In this document: piece by piece, positions 18,943-28,886 of the stretch
How the letters are laid out: every line of letters starts with the position of its first letter
Position numbering within the stretch: position 1 is the stretch's first letter
Source: JAOUGY01 sp963825585
Lineage (GTDB): Bacteria; Actinomycetota; Acidimicrobiia; Spongiisociales; ZC4RG35
NCBI GenBank assembly: GCA_963825585.1
Contig: CAWGTX010000001.1
Location: forward strand, 310,001-374,000
Direction of reading: 5' to 3'
DNA: 64,000 nt
Notes under the pieces: generated by a model
Told to the model about the DNA's origin: nothing
Seen by the model: the letters and a program-made list of their open reading frames with translations, nothing else
Database searches by the model: none
Made by a program: the position numbers and the translations under genes

Positions 18943-18946
<4 letters not shown>
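18383..18946 (+). CDS. ECF RNA polymerase sigma factor
   Basis: 187 residues. Region 2 (AWTELWGDLAGSVTGYMRSKGVREPEDATAEVFSQI...FRSWVFTIAHSRLIDQHRW) and region 4 (SLTPDQAEVVALRVLGDLSLEQVAAITGRKVNTVKQLQHRALQALRRD) are both complete. ATG 18383 follows GAGG at 5 bases. It overlaps the next gene, a one-helix membrane protein, by ATGA; such pairing is the usual position of an anti-sigma factor. A possible self-directed promoter lies upstream. The signal sensed is unknown. Confidence 0.92.
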
Positions 18947-19791
<845 letters not shown>

Positions 19792-19814
19792 TCCGACTCG
19801 CTCGTGAACACGAA

Positions 19815-19841
19815 GAAGGCCCCGGCACCGCCGGGGCCTTC
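19815..19841 (+). terminator. Hairpin terminator after the sigma-factor operon
   Basis: gaaggccccgg (19815-19825) and ccggggccttc (19831-19841) form a perfect 11-bp stem with a 5-base loop, 23 bases after the stop of the poly-Asp gene. There is no long T-tract, which is common for actinobacterial terminators. Confidence 0.7.
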
Positions 19842-19847
19842 ACCGTT

Positions 19848-19938
19848 GGAGCCAGGAGCCAGGAGCCGGGAGCCAGGCGCAAGCGGAGCGGCCGGCGCGC
19901 TTCTGGCTGGCAGCTGGTCGCTGGCAGCTGCCAGCTAC
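19848..19938. repeat. Heptad repeat pair between sigma operon and tal
   Basis: Left block: ggagcca, ggagcca, ggagccg, ggagcca (19848-19875). Right block: tggctgg, cagctgg, tcgctgg, cagctgc, cagctac (19904-19938). The blocks are only partly complementary. The last right heptad contains the TAG stop of tal (minus strand, 19935-19937). Confidence 0.65.
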
Positions 19939-21038
19939 TTCATCTTCTCGCGCTTGTTGTCGATGTCCGCCAGCGAGGCCCGCCAGGCGTCGATGAACTT
20001 CGACACACCTTCCGTTTCGAGCTGGGTGAACACGTCGTCCATGTCCACTCCGGCGTCGGCGATGGCCCGCATCATCACGCGGGCAGTGGCGGTTTCTTCC
20101 GGCCCCATGATGGGAGGAGTGGCCGGTCCGTCCTGCTGATAGGCGTCGATCGTCTCGAGCGGCATGGTGTTCACCGTGTGGGGTGCGACCAGCGTGTCCA
20201 CGTACAGGGTGGTGCGGTATTCGGGGTTCTTGGTGCTGGTGCTCGCCCACAGCGGGCGCTGGACCCGTGCACCCTTGGCGGCGAGTGCTTCCCAGCGTGT
20301 GCCCCGGAACTTCTGGAGGAACTCGTCGTATGCGACCCGGGCGTTGGCAACAGCTGCCACGCCGCGCAGGTCGTGGGCGCCTGCGGCTTCGAGCCGTTTG
20401 TCGACCTCGGAGTCGACCCTCGACACGAAGAACGAAGCGACCGACGCCACCTTCGAGACGTCGCCTCCTGCGTTGTGGTACCCCTCCAGTCCATCGATAT
20501 AGGCGTCCATCACCTCCAGGTAACGATCGATCGAGAAGATCAAGGTGACGTTGATCGAGATGCCCTCTCCGATCAGTGCCCGGACGGCGGGGACGCCGGC
20601 GAGCGTCGCCGGGACTTTGACGAGGAGATTGGGCCGGTCGATGCGCTTGACCCACTCGCGGGCCTCGGCGATGGTGGCCTCGGTCTCATGGGCGAGTTCG
20701 GGGTCCACCTCGACCGACACATGGCCGTCGCGTCCGTCGGTCCGTTCCCACACGGGCCGCATCACGTCGCAGGCCCGAGCAATGTCGCTCGTCATGAGCG
20801 CGCCCACGATCTCCTTCGAGTCCGCTCCCCGGGTAGCCAGGTCCTTCATCTGGTCGTCGTAGGCCGAGCCCGAGGCGATGGCCGTCGCGAAGATGCTGGG
20901 GTTCGAGGTGACGCCAGTGACGGCGTCCTCCTCCATCCGGCGTTCGAGCTCGCCGGCATCGAGCATCGAGCGGGAGATCTGGTCGGACCAAACGCTCTGG
21001 CCGGCGACGTTCACGGCGTGTAACGGGGAAAGTGTCAT
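19935..21038 (-). CDS. tal: Transaldolase
   Basis: 367 residues, the longer actinobacterial transaldolase form. The start is ATG 21038, preceded by AGGAG; it gives MTLSPLHAVN. The catalytic Schiff-base lysine is in RPNLLVKVPAT (~K141), with TSNPSIF near residue 45 and the acidic residues of the dyad nearby. It transfers a dihydroxyacetone unit between sugar phosphates in the pentose phosphate pathway. No other pathway gene is adjacent. Its TAG stop lies inside a heptad repeat. Confidence 0.93.
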   Translation of the reverse strand: MTLSPLHAVNVAGQSVWSDQISRSMLDAGELERRMEEDAVTGVTSNPSIFATAIASGSAYDDQMKDLATRGADSKEIVGALMTSDIARACDVMRPVWERTDGRDGHVSVEVDPELAHETEATIAEAREWVKRIDRPNLLVKVPATLAGVPAVRALIGEGISINVTLIFSIDRYLEVMDAYIDGLEGYHNAGGDVSKVASVASFFVSRVDSEVDKRLEAAGAHDLRGVAAVANARVAYDEFLQKFRGTRWEALAAKGARVQRPLWASTSTKNPEYRTTLYVDTLVAPHTVNTMPLETIDAYQQDGPATPPIMGPEETATARVMMRAIADAGVDMDDVFTQLETEGVSKFIDAWRASLADIDNKREKMK

Positions 21039-21148
21039 GGCGCTCCTGTTCGGCAGGCTCCCAACATAGGCGAAACGGCGAGGCTCGGGACCTCGCGGTT
21101 TCGCTCGGTTGACCGATGTCAAGAGATGTCAGTGACAGGAGCCCCGGG

Positions 21149-22102
21149 TAGTGGTCCACCTTGAGTGGGAGTCTGACCATCACGATGGGAGGATGAGCAC
21201 GATGAAACGTCACCGGCACACACCCGAGCAGGCGGTCCGCAAGTCCCGTGAGGGCGAATGACTGTTGAACGAGGGCGGGGACTTGGCCGAGGTGCTGCGT
21301 CATTTGGAGATCACCCGAGTCGACCTGGCGTCGCTGGCGTCAGACCTATTGGGGGATGAAGGCCGACGGCGCCAAACGGCTCAAGGAGCTCGAGGGGAGA
21401 ACGCCCGGTTGAGGAAGCTGCTGGCCGAAGCCGAGCTGGACAAGGCGATGTCGAAGGAGTTGGCCTGCAGGACAGCGACTGCCCTTCGGCGACGGCCCGG
21501 GGTCACCATTTTCTCTCGGAGCGGTTCGGGGTGTCGGAACGGAGAGCGTGTCGGATGGTGGGCCAGCACCGTTCCATTCAGCGTCGCTGCCCTCGCCCAG
21601 AGCTGGCCGAGGATGTGAAGCTGCGCAGGCGGCTGCGTCGGTTCGCTCGGGAGCATCCCCGTCTCGGGTGGCGCAAGGCTCATCCGGTGTTGTGTCGGGA
21701 GGGCTGGCAGGTCAATCACAAGAAGCTGCGGCGCCTGTGGCGGGAAGAGGGGCTGGTACCGCCCACCCCAGCGAAGCGGAAGGTGCGGCGACCCGGCACC
21801 GGGCAACCGCTGGCTCGGACCGAGTACCCGAACTATGTGTGGGCAATCGACTTCCAGTTCGACGAAACCTCGGACGGGCGCCCGTTGAAGCTGGCCAACA
21901 TCATCGACGGACGCCCCCGGGAAGCGCCGGATGGACAACGGGCCCGAGCTCATTGCGTGGGCGCTCAGGGATCGGTGCCGGCTGAAAGGCGCCGGCACGT
22001 CCCACATCGAGCCCGGCTCCCCGCGGGAGAACCCCTGGATGGAGTCGTTCAACGGGCGCCTACGCGACGAGTGCCTCAACATCAACGAGTTCGGGTTGCT
22101 CA
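21149..22102 (+). mobile_element. IS3-family insertion sequence remnant (copy 1)
   Basis: The unit begins near tagtggtccaccttgag and carries a decayed orfA and orfB. Compared with family members it has an in-frame stop in orfA, frame changes, a missing middle of the DDE domain, and no 3' end: it stops at ~22102, where the convergent Ig-like protein gene begins. A second, even smaller mosaic from the same IS lies at 26297-26450. Confidence 0.75.
21193..22102 (+). pseudogene. IS3-family transposase orfA/orfB, inactivated
   Basis: orfA starts MSTMKRHRHTPEQAVRKSREGE and then meets TGA at 21259-21261; copy 2 has CGA at the same site, so this is a visible nonsense mutation. The orfA leucine zipper (KRLKELEGENARLRKLLAEAELDKAM) is in another frame. 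orfB resumes with FGVSERRACRMVGQHRSIQRR and the HTH_21 stretch HPRLGWRKAHPVL. It loses the region between the first Asp (WAIDFQFDETSDGRPLKLANIIDG) and MDNGPELIAWALRDRCRL. The Glu region NPWMESFNGRLRDECLN follows in a different frame. No functional transposase can be made. Confidence 0.8.
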
Positions 22103-22113
22103 CGGGGCATGGG

Positions 22114-24675
22114 TCAACCCGACATCCACGCCGCCTTGGAGCTTTCCTCGTTCTTGTCGACACCAATGAGAACCAGGATTGCAACGGCGACCCCGAGAAC
22201 CAGCGAAGCCACGAAGTTGGTCTTGAGGGTCTCAACAGCCGAGACCAAGGAAACGGCCAGACCCCGGCGCGGGTCGATGGTCCGGTTCGCCATTTGATCG
22301 GAGGTCGGGCCGAGCTCCATCCGTGACTCTATCATCAGGTCGTTCTTGGCCTCTGAGACCTCGGCCATGCGGGCGGGGTCCATCACAGTGGTGTCCGTGT
22401 TCGGCTGCGTCGTCGGAACGTTCCCTTCCGTGGTGGTCGTTGTCGGGGTAGGAGGCTGGGTTGTGGGGGGAGTGACCGGTGCCGCCGTCGACGTGGAGGT
22501 CGTCGAGGTGGCGGTCGTCGAAGTCGTCGTCGACGTCGAGGTGGTCGTGGAAGAGCTGGTTGTCGCGGTGGACGTGCTCGTTGTCGATGAAGTCGTCGTG
22601 GACGATGGCGGTGGAGACGGATCTGTCACGTGAATCGTGAGCGTGACCGATCCGCTCGCTCCCCACGGGTCGATGCCGGTGACGATCACCACGTATGGCC
22701 CACCGCCTGCAGAACCTGTGGCCGGCGACCCGGAGATCACACCTGTCATGGGATCGATCGACAGCCCCGGGGGGAGCCCCGTGGCTGAGTAGGTCAGGCC
22801 GTCGCCGTCGGGGTCTGAGATCACCACCGAGGCCGAAACCGCTTCACCTTCGGTGGCGTCGAGGTTGGCTGGGGCGGTTCCGACCGATGGCGGCCGGTTG
22901 GTGTTGGTGATCGCCCATTGGAACCCGACCACATCTGTCAGAGGCGGACTGCCGTCGTCCTCCACCGACACCGTCACGCTGTAGGGCGAGCTCGACCCTG
23001 CAGCGAAGTCGACAACGCCGGCGATGGCCCCGGTCTCGGGGTCGATGGACAGCCCCGGCGGAAGGCCCATCGCCGAGAATGTGAGCGATCCCGTCGGGAG
23101 ATCGGGGTCGGCCACCGTCACCGCCAACGACACGGCGGATCCTTCGGAGGTTGTCTGGTTGGTGACCGGTCCCAGAATCGGTGCCCGGTTCGACTCCGAA
23201 ACGTCGATCGTCAGCAACTCCTGATCGAACGCCGACGTGTCGTCGGTGACCCGGAGGAAGAACCGGTAGGTCCCTGGGCCGTCACTCTCATCGGTCAACC
23301 AGGAGAACACGCCGGTGATGGAATCCACGGATGCCCCGGTTGGGACGGAGTCGGGTCCGTCCATCAGGGAATACGTCAGTGCCGCTCCGGTGTCGGGGTC
23401 GGCTGCGACAGCTGTGAACGAAGCGATGGTTTCCTCGGCGACAGTCATCGCTGGTGGCGTTTCCAGCACGGGATCGTCGGCGGAAGGAATCATGGTGACG
23501 GTGACCGTGCCCGTATCGAAACCGCCCCGAGCATCGGCGATGGTGTAGGTGAAAGTGTCGGATTGGTCGAAGTCGGGGTCGGGCGTGTACGACACCGTTC
23601 CATCGCCGTTGTCCACCACTGAGCCGCCAACCACGCCGGATGGGTCGACGGCTCCAACCGTGGTGGTGTCGGAGTCGGGATCGGAGACGTGAGCCGGGTC
23701 GAGGAGGTCGATCGTTGCTCCGGTTGGGTCGTCCTCCAGCACCGACACCACACGGTCCTCTGCCACCGGATCTCGGTTGGTGTCGGCAACCGTCCACGTG
23801 AACGAGTCGACTGCCGAGTTGAGCGACGTGTCGGTGACCGTGATCTGCACTCCGTGGGGGCTGCCGGCAGAACCCGTGTATCCGATCGTGCCGGAGATGA
23901 CTCCGCTCCCCGGGTCGACGGAGATGCCGGGGGGAAGGCCGGTGGCCGAGTAGGTGAGCGTGTCGCCGGTGGGATGGGTGGCCCCGGCATCGATCGAAAC
24001 GGCGTCGCCCTCGGCATCCGTCCGGTCAAGGAGGTCCTGGTTGAACGATGGCGCGTCGGAGTATATGGCGAGGACCTCGACGTCATTGACGTTCATATGG
24101 CTGTCGTCGATGCTCCCTACCAGCGCGAAGCGGATGGCGGAGGATGCGCCGACGTGGGCGGAGATGTCATAGGACGCCGCTTGCGGCGACCCGTCGTCGA
24201 CGTTGAGAGCGAAGGTGGCGATGGTGTCCCAGCTCGACCCATCAGAGCTGGCCAACACCAGCACCGCCCCGGCGCCGGCACCGTGCACATGGCGTTCGTA
24301 TGCGAACGACAGGGTCATGCTCTCTGCTCCGGAGCTATCGAAGGGCCGCGTGATGCTTCCCAAGAGAGTGAAGCCCTTTCCGATCACGAGACAGACGCCG
24401 CTCGGGCAGAAGGGCTCGTTCTTGGCTGCAAGTGCACCGGCAGCGGGATCGTTGTCGTCTCCGCTCTCGACCCATGGTCCGCTCCAGCTGTCGCTGCCGT
24501 CGTCGCCGTTGTAGACGCCCTCCACCGAGAAGTCGTCGCGGAATTGTCGCGGGCTGGATGCAGCCCCAGGAAGCGGCGCGACGATGGTGAAGCCCACGGC
24601 AACCAGAATGCCTACGGCTGTAGCCCGCTTCGTGCGATCCCGCCTGATCGTGAGGCGTGTCCCTGCGATCCTCAT
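22114..24675 (-). CDS. Large surface protein with Ig-like/cadherin-like repeats and C-terminal anchor
   Basis: 853 residues. A signal peptide (basic start, VGILVAVGFTIVAPLPGAAS) is followed by a lectin-like region (~40-220). After that come several bacterial Ig-like modules of the He_PIG type (LTYSATGLPPGISVDPGSGVISG, repeated near 235, 535 and 625) and a cadherin-like module (NGDGTVSYTPDPDFDQSDTFTYTIAD). A Thr/Ser stalk (~715-770), a hydrophobic helix (~818-838) and a short charged tail end the protein. It is probably a wall-associated adhesin. It starts at ATG 24675, overlapping the stop of the histidine kinase upstream. Its 3' end abuts the IS3 remnant, so the last residues may not be original. 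Confidence 0.8.
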   Translation of the reverse strand: MRIAGTRLTIRRDRTKRATAVGILVAVGFTIVAPLPGAASSPRQFRDDFSVEGVYNGDDGSDSWSGPWVESGDDNDPAAGALAAKNEPFCPSGVCLVIGKGFTLLGSITRPFDSSGAESMTLSFAYERHVHGAGAGAVLVLASSDGSSWDTIATFALNVDDGSPQAASYDISAHVGASSAIRFALVGSIDDSHMNVNDVEVLAIYSDAPSFNQDLLDRTDAEGDAVSIDAGATHPTGDTLTYSATGLPPGISVDPGSGVISGTIGYTGSAGSPHGVQITVTDTSLNSAVDSFTWTVADTNRDPVAEDRVVSVLEDDPTGATIDLLDPAHVSDPDSDTTTVGAVDPSGVVGGSVVDNGDGTVSYTPDPDFDQSDTFTYTIADARGGFDTGTVTVTMIPSADDPVLETPPAMTVAEETIASFTAVAADPDTGAALTYSLMDGPDSVPTGASVDSITGVFSWLTDESDGPGTYRFFLRVTDDTSAFDQELLTIDVSESNRAPILGPVTNQTTSEGSAVSLAVTVADPDLPTGSLTFSAMGLPPGLSIDPETGAIAGVVDFAAGSSSPYSVTVSVEDDGSPPLTDVVGFQWAITNTNRPPSVGTAPANLDATEGEAVSASVVISDPDGDGLTYSATGLPPGLSIDPMTGVISGSPATGSAGGGPYVVIVTGIDPWGASGSVTLTIHVTDPSPPPSSTTTSSTTSTSTATTSSSTTTSTSTTTSTTATSTTSTSTAAPVTPPTTQPPTPTTTTTEGNVPTTQPNTDTTVMDPARMAEVSEAKNDLMIESRMELGPTSDQMANRTIDPRRGLAVSLVSAVETLKTNFVASLVLGVAVAILVLIGVDKNEESSKAAWMSG

Positions 24676-26096
24676 CTCGACCCGAGACCCGACACCAGCG
24701 GGCTGTGCTCGTCGGGCACGTGCTGGGCCAAGGGTGTCGTGAACGTGAAGACCGTGAGACCCTCCTGGCGGGTGTAGGCGAGTTCTCCGCCCATGGCCTC
24801 GGCGAGTGATCGGGCGATGTTCAAGCCGAGGCCCACACTCCCGGCCAACAGGGCCTCCCGACCGTCATGGACGAACCTGTCGAACAGTCGGTCGGCGATG
24901 CTCGCCGGCACGCCCCCACCGTCGTCGACAACCGACCACACATAGAACGAACCCTGAACGCGGCCGACCACACCGATCCGATCGCCGCCGTGTTTGGCCG
25001 CATTGGACAGGAGGTTCCTCAGGATCTGGCGCAGGCGGAGACCGTCGGCGGAGATCGGTCGGCTCGCCAGGTCGGTCGTCACATCGAGACCCGACCGACG
25101 CATCGGCCCCAAGACCGCCTCGCACTCGGTAGCGGGGTCGAGCGACGTCGGAGCGATCGTGAGGGCTTCTGACTCGAGGCGCGCTGCCGTCAACAAGTCC
25201 TCCACCATGCGTGACAACTCGGCGGATTCGACGTTGATGAGGTTGATCAGCTCGAGCGTCGACTCGGGATCGACGATTCCGGTCTCGATCAGGACTTCGG
25301 AGAATCCGTAGATCGAAGTCAACGGTGTCCGGAACTCATGCGAGAGCCCGGCGATGAACTCATCCTTGGCCCGGTTCAGGGCTCGCTCCGCCTCCAGTCG
25401 GGCATCAGCCAGCAAGCCATGTTCGCGCACCTGGCGCTGGATGATCCGACGATAGGTGATGAGGGCGGCCAGAGGTATCAGCAGGGTGACCGCGATCTGG
25501 GTGACGGTGGCAAGTCGTCCAGCCAGCGCCTGCGTATCCGCAATCCGGTCACGGATACCCTGTTGGGCCGTCACCAGGTCGGTTTCGAGCAGCTTGAATG
25601 CCGGCTCCAAACGGTCGACGTTCGCTTCGAGTGCCTCGTCGACCTGGCCTGAACTGGCCAGATCGAGCACCACGGATCCGACCGCGACGAATCGGTCGGC
25701 ATTCTCGACCAGGAGCTGGTCCACATCGGGCGGCACTTGTACCGTCCATGCCGATACGGCCTCCAGCGCTCTTCGTGCCTCGTCGATGGCGGCTTCGGCG
25801 GCCTCCGGCGATGCGACTTCTATCGATTGGTCGAACGCGAAGAAGACGGCTTGGGCATTGGCGACCCGTGCAACTGCGGTCGTACCCATCACGGAGTTGA
25901 TCCAGTGAAGGCTCTCAGCGTTGCGCGTAACCTGATCGGTGTTTCTGGCGCTGGCGAAGGCAAGGGCGAGGCTCATCGCTAGGGCAACCCCAAGAGTCCC
26001 CACCGTCAGCGCGACGGCGCGATTGCGGGTTGCAGGTGCTTGTTCCTCGGGAGCGTCCTTGACCGACGGTTTCACCCTCCGCCTGTCGGCAGACAC
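24672..26096 (-). CDS. Sensor histidine kinase with periplasmic helical sensor
   Basis: 474 residues from GTG 26096. Two transmembrane helices (~25-48 and ~195-217) bracket an all-helical outer domain of the CHASE3/four-helix kind. A linker coiled coil follows, then HisKA with LSHEFRTPLTSIYGFSEVL, and HATPase_c with NLLSNAAKHGG, VDDGGGVP and SVGLGLNIARSLAEAMGG. It overlaps the surface-protein gene by ATGA, so sensor and adhesin are made together. No response regulator is adjacent. The upstream flank (26097-26296) holds only unrecognised, possibly remnant sequence. Confidence 0.85.
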   Translation of the reverse strand: MSADRRRVKPSVKDAPEEQAPATRNRAVALTVGTLGVALAMSLALAFASARNTDQVTRNAESLHWINSVMGTTAVARVANAQAVFFAFDQSIEVASPEAAEAAIDEARRALEAVSAWTVQVPPDVDQLLVENADRFVAVGSVVLDLASSGQVDEALEANVDRLEPAFKLLETDLVTAQQGIRDRIADTQALAGRLATVTQIAVTLLIPLAALITYRRIIQRQVREHGLLADARLEAERALNRAKDEFIAGLSHEFRTPLTSIYGFSEVLIETGIVDPESTLELINLINVESAELSRMVEDLLTAARLESEALTIAPTSLDPATECEAVLGPMRRSGLDVTTDLASRPISADGLRLRQILRNLLSNAAKHGGDRIGVVGRVQGSFYVWSVVDDGGGVPASIADRLFDRFVHDGREALLAGSVGLGLNIARSLAEAMGGELAYTRQEGLTVFTFTTPLAQHVPDEHSPLVSGLGSR

Positions 26097-26296
26097 GGAC
26101 CGGTCCTAACCCGTCGACGGAGGCCCGTTCGGCGCAAGGCCGAGGAACGATCCAGCCGATCGGCGAAGTCGTTGGCGCTCCGGCGCTGCTGCCGATCTGG
26201 ACCCAGCCGCCGTGGCCGAGGCCGGAACTCTGGTCGGCGCGCTCGCTCCCGGCGCAGTTGTGGTCTGGCCCCCCACCAGTCATGGCACGATTGCAC

Positions 26297-26450
26297 AAGT
26301 TCCGTGAGGGCGAACGACTGTTGAACGAGGGCGGGGACTTGGCCGAGGTGCTGCGTCGGTTCGCTCGGGAGCATCCCCGTCTCGGGTGGCGCAAGGCTCA
26401 CACCGGGCCCGAGCTCATTGCGTGGGCGCTCAGGGATTGGTGCCGGCTGG
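26297..26450 (+). mobile_element. Mosaic of three short pieces of the same IS3-family element (copy 2)
   Basis: About 150 bp made of an orfA piece (gaacgactgttgaacgaggg...gctgcgtc), joined to an orfB HTH piece (ggttcgctcgggagcatccc...aaggctca), joined to a DDE-domain piece (cgggcccgagctcattgcgt...). In copy 1 these are hundreds of bases apart. The first joint falls in gctgcgtc, an 8-base sequence present at both parent sites. The mosaic truncates the multicopper oxidase remnant on its right. The ~200 bp to its left (26097-26296) hold no gene I can name. Confidence 0.75.
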
Positions 26451-27073
26451 CAGGTACCAGGCCTCGGCGTAGCCGTCGCTCTCGTCACCCACTCCCACGG
26501 CACCGTGGACGTGGGTGACGATCGGCACCCGGCCCGGTGTAGAGGCCGGGCGTTGCCTCGAACGCCGGCCTCGTGTCGCGGCCGGCGGTGCCGCCGGGCG
26601 GGTTGGCCCAGTGCAAGGTCTGGTCGACCGGCAGCAGGTGGGGTAGGTAGTTGCCGCCTGGCGTCCTTGAGGTCGTCGATCCACTTCACCGGGACGGGCG
26701 TGTTGTGCTTGGCCTCGATCGTGAGTGAGGGGGCGTTGTGGAGCAGGAGTCCGTTCTTCTTCTCCGCCGTCACCGCCCCGTACCCCCACACGGTGGTGGC
26801 CGGGAGGCCCGCCGGCAGGATCTGCTGGGCGAACTGCGTCATCGAGATCTCGTAGTAGTCGACGTTCTTGCCGCCAGCCCGCTTGATGGTGCCCGCCTTG
26901 GGCATGACAGGCGGGATCAGCATCGGTGTCGCGAACTTGGGCACGGACACCGGGTTGAGCGTGCCGCCCGGTATCTGTGCGAGCGCGCGCTGCACCCACC
27001 CTGATCTCGTGGCTACGAACAACCCGAGGGTCCCCGCCCCGGTGAGCTTGAGGAATTGCCTTCTGGTCTGCAT
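26447..27073 (-). pseudogene. Multicopper oxidase, N-terminal remnant
   Basis: From ATG 27073 (GGGAGG upstream) the frame gives a Tat signal, MQTRRQFLKLTGAGTLGLF, then a cupredoxin-like domain typical of bilirubin-oxidase/CotA proteins to ~WIDDLKDA. The frame then changes near 26655 (NYLPHLLPVDQTLHWANPPGG) and again near 26540, where the copper-site stretch VPIVTHVHGAVGVGDESDGYAEAWYLPAGT appears. The IS3 mosaic cuts it off just after that. The remaining two cupredoxin domains are absent. At least two frameshifts plus the truncation make it a pseudogene. Confidence 0.8.
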
Positions 27074-27262
27074 GCGGCCTCCCAACTAGACCGGATGGTT
27101 CCCGTCCCACCCGGACGCGTGCCCCCCGCCCTGATGTGTCGGATACCAGACCGTCTCCAGCCGGGAAACTTGCACAGGGCCATGGCGTTGCGCAGGCGAG
27201 AAGGTCACGTTCCGGCGGCGGGCTTGTCGCGGCACTCCCCGATACGGGTAACCTCTCCACTC

Positions 27263-27655
27263 GTGCCGAGACGCATCCTGATCGCCAAACCCGGCCTCGA
27301 TGGCCACGACCGCGGCGCCAAGGTGATAGCCCGCGCCCTGCGAGACGCCGGTCACGAGGTCGTGTACTCGGGACTGCACCAGACTCCCGACCAGATCGTC
27401 GAAACCGCCATCCAAGAGGATGTCGATGCCATCGGTCTGTCCTCGTTGTCTGGCGCGCACATGGCGCTGTTCCCCCGAGTGGTCGCGTTGCTGGCCGAAC
27501 GGGATGCATCCGACATTCTGGTGTTCGGCGGGGGAGTGATTCCCGCCACCGACGTCGAGTCGCTTCAGGAACAAGGTCTTGCGGCCGTATTCACCCCTGG
27601 TACACCCCTCTCAGAGATCACTGCCTGGGTCGACCAGGCAATCCCCGAACGTTGA
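27263..27655 (+). CDS. Cobalamin-binding small subunit, methylmalonyl-CoA mutase type
   Basis: 130 residues, a stand-alone B12-binding domain. It has the DxHxxG signature (GLDGHDRGAKVIARAL), where the His is the lower axial cobalt ligand, plus SSLSGAHM and FGGGVIPATDV. In the family this chain partners a separate catalytic subunit that isomerises (R)-methylmalonyl-CoA or a related acyl-CoA. That large subunit is not in the window. The next gene, 7 bp on, is sucC, so the expected product succinyl-CoA is used by its neighbours. Start GTG 27263. Confidence 0.88.
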   Translation: MPRRILIAKPGLDGHDRGAKVIARALRDAGHEVVYSGLHQTPDQIVETAIQEDVDAIGLSSLSGAHMALFPRVVALLAERDASDILVFGGGVIPATDVESLQEQGLAAVFTPGTPLSEITAWVDQAIPER

Positions 27656-27662
27656 GGAGCCC

Positions 27663-28886
27663 ATGAAGATCCACGAGTACCAGGCCAAGCAGCTCATGAA
27701 GGCCCGGGGAATCCCGGTCCCCGAGGGCCGCGTGGCCACGTCCGTCGAGGAGGCGGTGTCGGCGGTGTCGGCGCTGGTCGAGTCGACCGGCAACCCGGTG
27801 GTGGTGGTGAAGTCCCAGATCCACGCCGGTGGACGTGGCAAGGGTCGTTTCGTCGAGTACCCCGACACCGGTGGTGTCAACGTTGTCACCCAGGGCATCT
27901 CCGGGGGCGTGGCCGCCGCCGAGGCAAGGGTCGCCGAACTGGCGGGCCAGATGCTCGGCTCGACGCTGGTCACCATCCAGACCGGCGAGGAGGGCAAGCA
28001 GGTCAACACGCTCTACATCGAGCAGGGCATCGACATCGACCGTGAGCTGTACCTGTCGATCCTGTTGGACAGGGCGGTCAGCCGGAACATCGTGATGGCC
28101 TCCACAGAGGGCGGGATGGAGATCGAGAAGGTCGCCGAGGAGACGCCCGAGAAGATCCTTCGGGAGGAAGTCGACCCTGCCATCGGGCTGGCGGACTTCC
28201 AGGCCAACCGGTTGGCCCTGGGTCTCGGGATCACCGGGGATGCGGCCAGGAACTTCGTCGCCTTCGTGAAGGCGCTGTCGGATGCTGCGATGGAGCTCGA
28301 CACCGACCTGGTGGAGATCAACCCCATGGTCATCACCAAGCAGGGTGCCGTGATGGCGTTGGACGGGAAGATGGCGTTCGACGACAACGCCATCTACCGC
28401 CACTCCGAGGTCGCAGACATGCGTGACGAGAGCGAGGAGGATCCTGCCGAGCTACAGGCCAAGGCCGCCGGTCTCTCCTACATCAAGCTCGACGGCACCA
28501 TCGGTTGTCTCGTCAACGGTGCCGGGCTGGCCATGGCCACGATGGACACGATCAAACACGTGGGCGGCGAGCCTGCGAACTTCCTCGACGTCGGCGGCGG
28601 TGCCACCGCCGACCAGGTGACGACGGCGTTCGGGATCATCACCTCCGATCCCAACGTCAAGGGCATCTTCGTCAACATCTTCGGCGGCATCATGCGTTGT
28701 GACACCATCGCCCTGGGCATCGTCGAGGCGATCGGACGGGTGGGCCTGTCGGTACCTCTCGTTGTTCGTCTCGAAGGGACCAACGTCGAGATCGGCAAGC
28801 AGATCCTACGCGACTCCGGGTTGGACGTTGTCGCGGCCGAGGACATGAAGGACGGCGCCCAGAAGATCGTGGAGTTGACCAAGTGA
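27663..28886 (+). CDS. sucC: Succinyl-CoA synthetase beta subunit
   Basis: 407 residues. The ATP-grasp N-terminus MKIHEYQAKQLMKARGIPVPEG, KSQIHAGGRGKG, the metal site EINPMVI and the C-terminal IFGGIMRCDTIA and RLEGTNVEIGKQIL are intact. With SucD it forms succinyl-CoA from succinate and CoA with ATP or GTP (TCA cycle, reversible). ATG 27663 follows GAGGAG. Its stop overlaps the GTG of sucD (GTGA). Confidence 0.95.
   Translation: MKIHEYQAKQLMKARGIPVPEGRVATSVEEAVSAVSALVESTGNPVVVVKSQIHAGGRGKGRFVEYPDTGGVNVVTQGISGGVAAAEARVAELAGQMLGSTLVTIQTGEEGKQVNTLYIEQGIDIDRELYLSILLDRAVSRNIVMASTEGGMEIEKVAEETPEKILREEVDPAIGLADFQANRLALGLGITGDAARNFVAFVKALSDAAMELDTDLVEINPMVITKQGAVMALDGKMAFDDNAIYRHSEVADMRDESEEDPAELQAKAAGLSYIKLDGTIGCLVNGAGLAMATMDTIKHVGGEPANFLDVGGGATADQVTTAFGIITSDPNVKGIFVNIFGGIMRCDTIALGIVEAIGRVGLSVPLVVRLEGTNVEIGKQILRDSGLDVVAAEDMKDGAQKIVELTK

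Noticed and set aside
26097..26296. Possible gene in the gap before the IS3 mosaic (frame reading DPAAVAEAGTLVGALAPGAVV)
   Set aside because: It looks coding-like but has no start, no recognisable family and runs into the IS fragment; at most a remnant.
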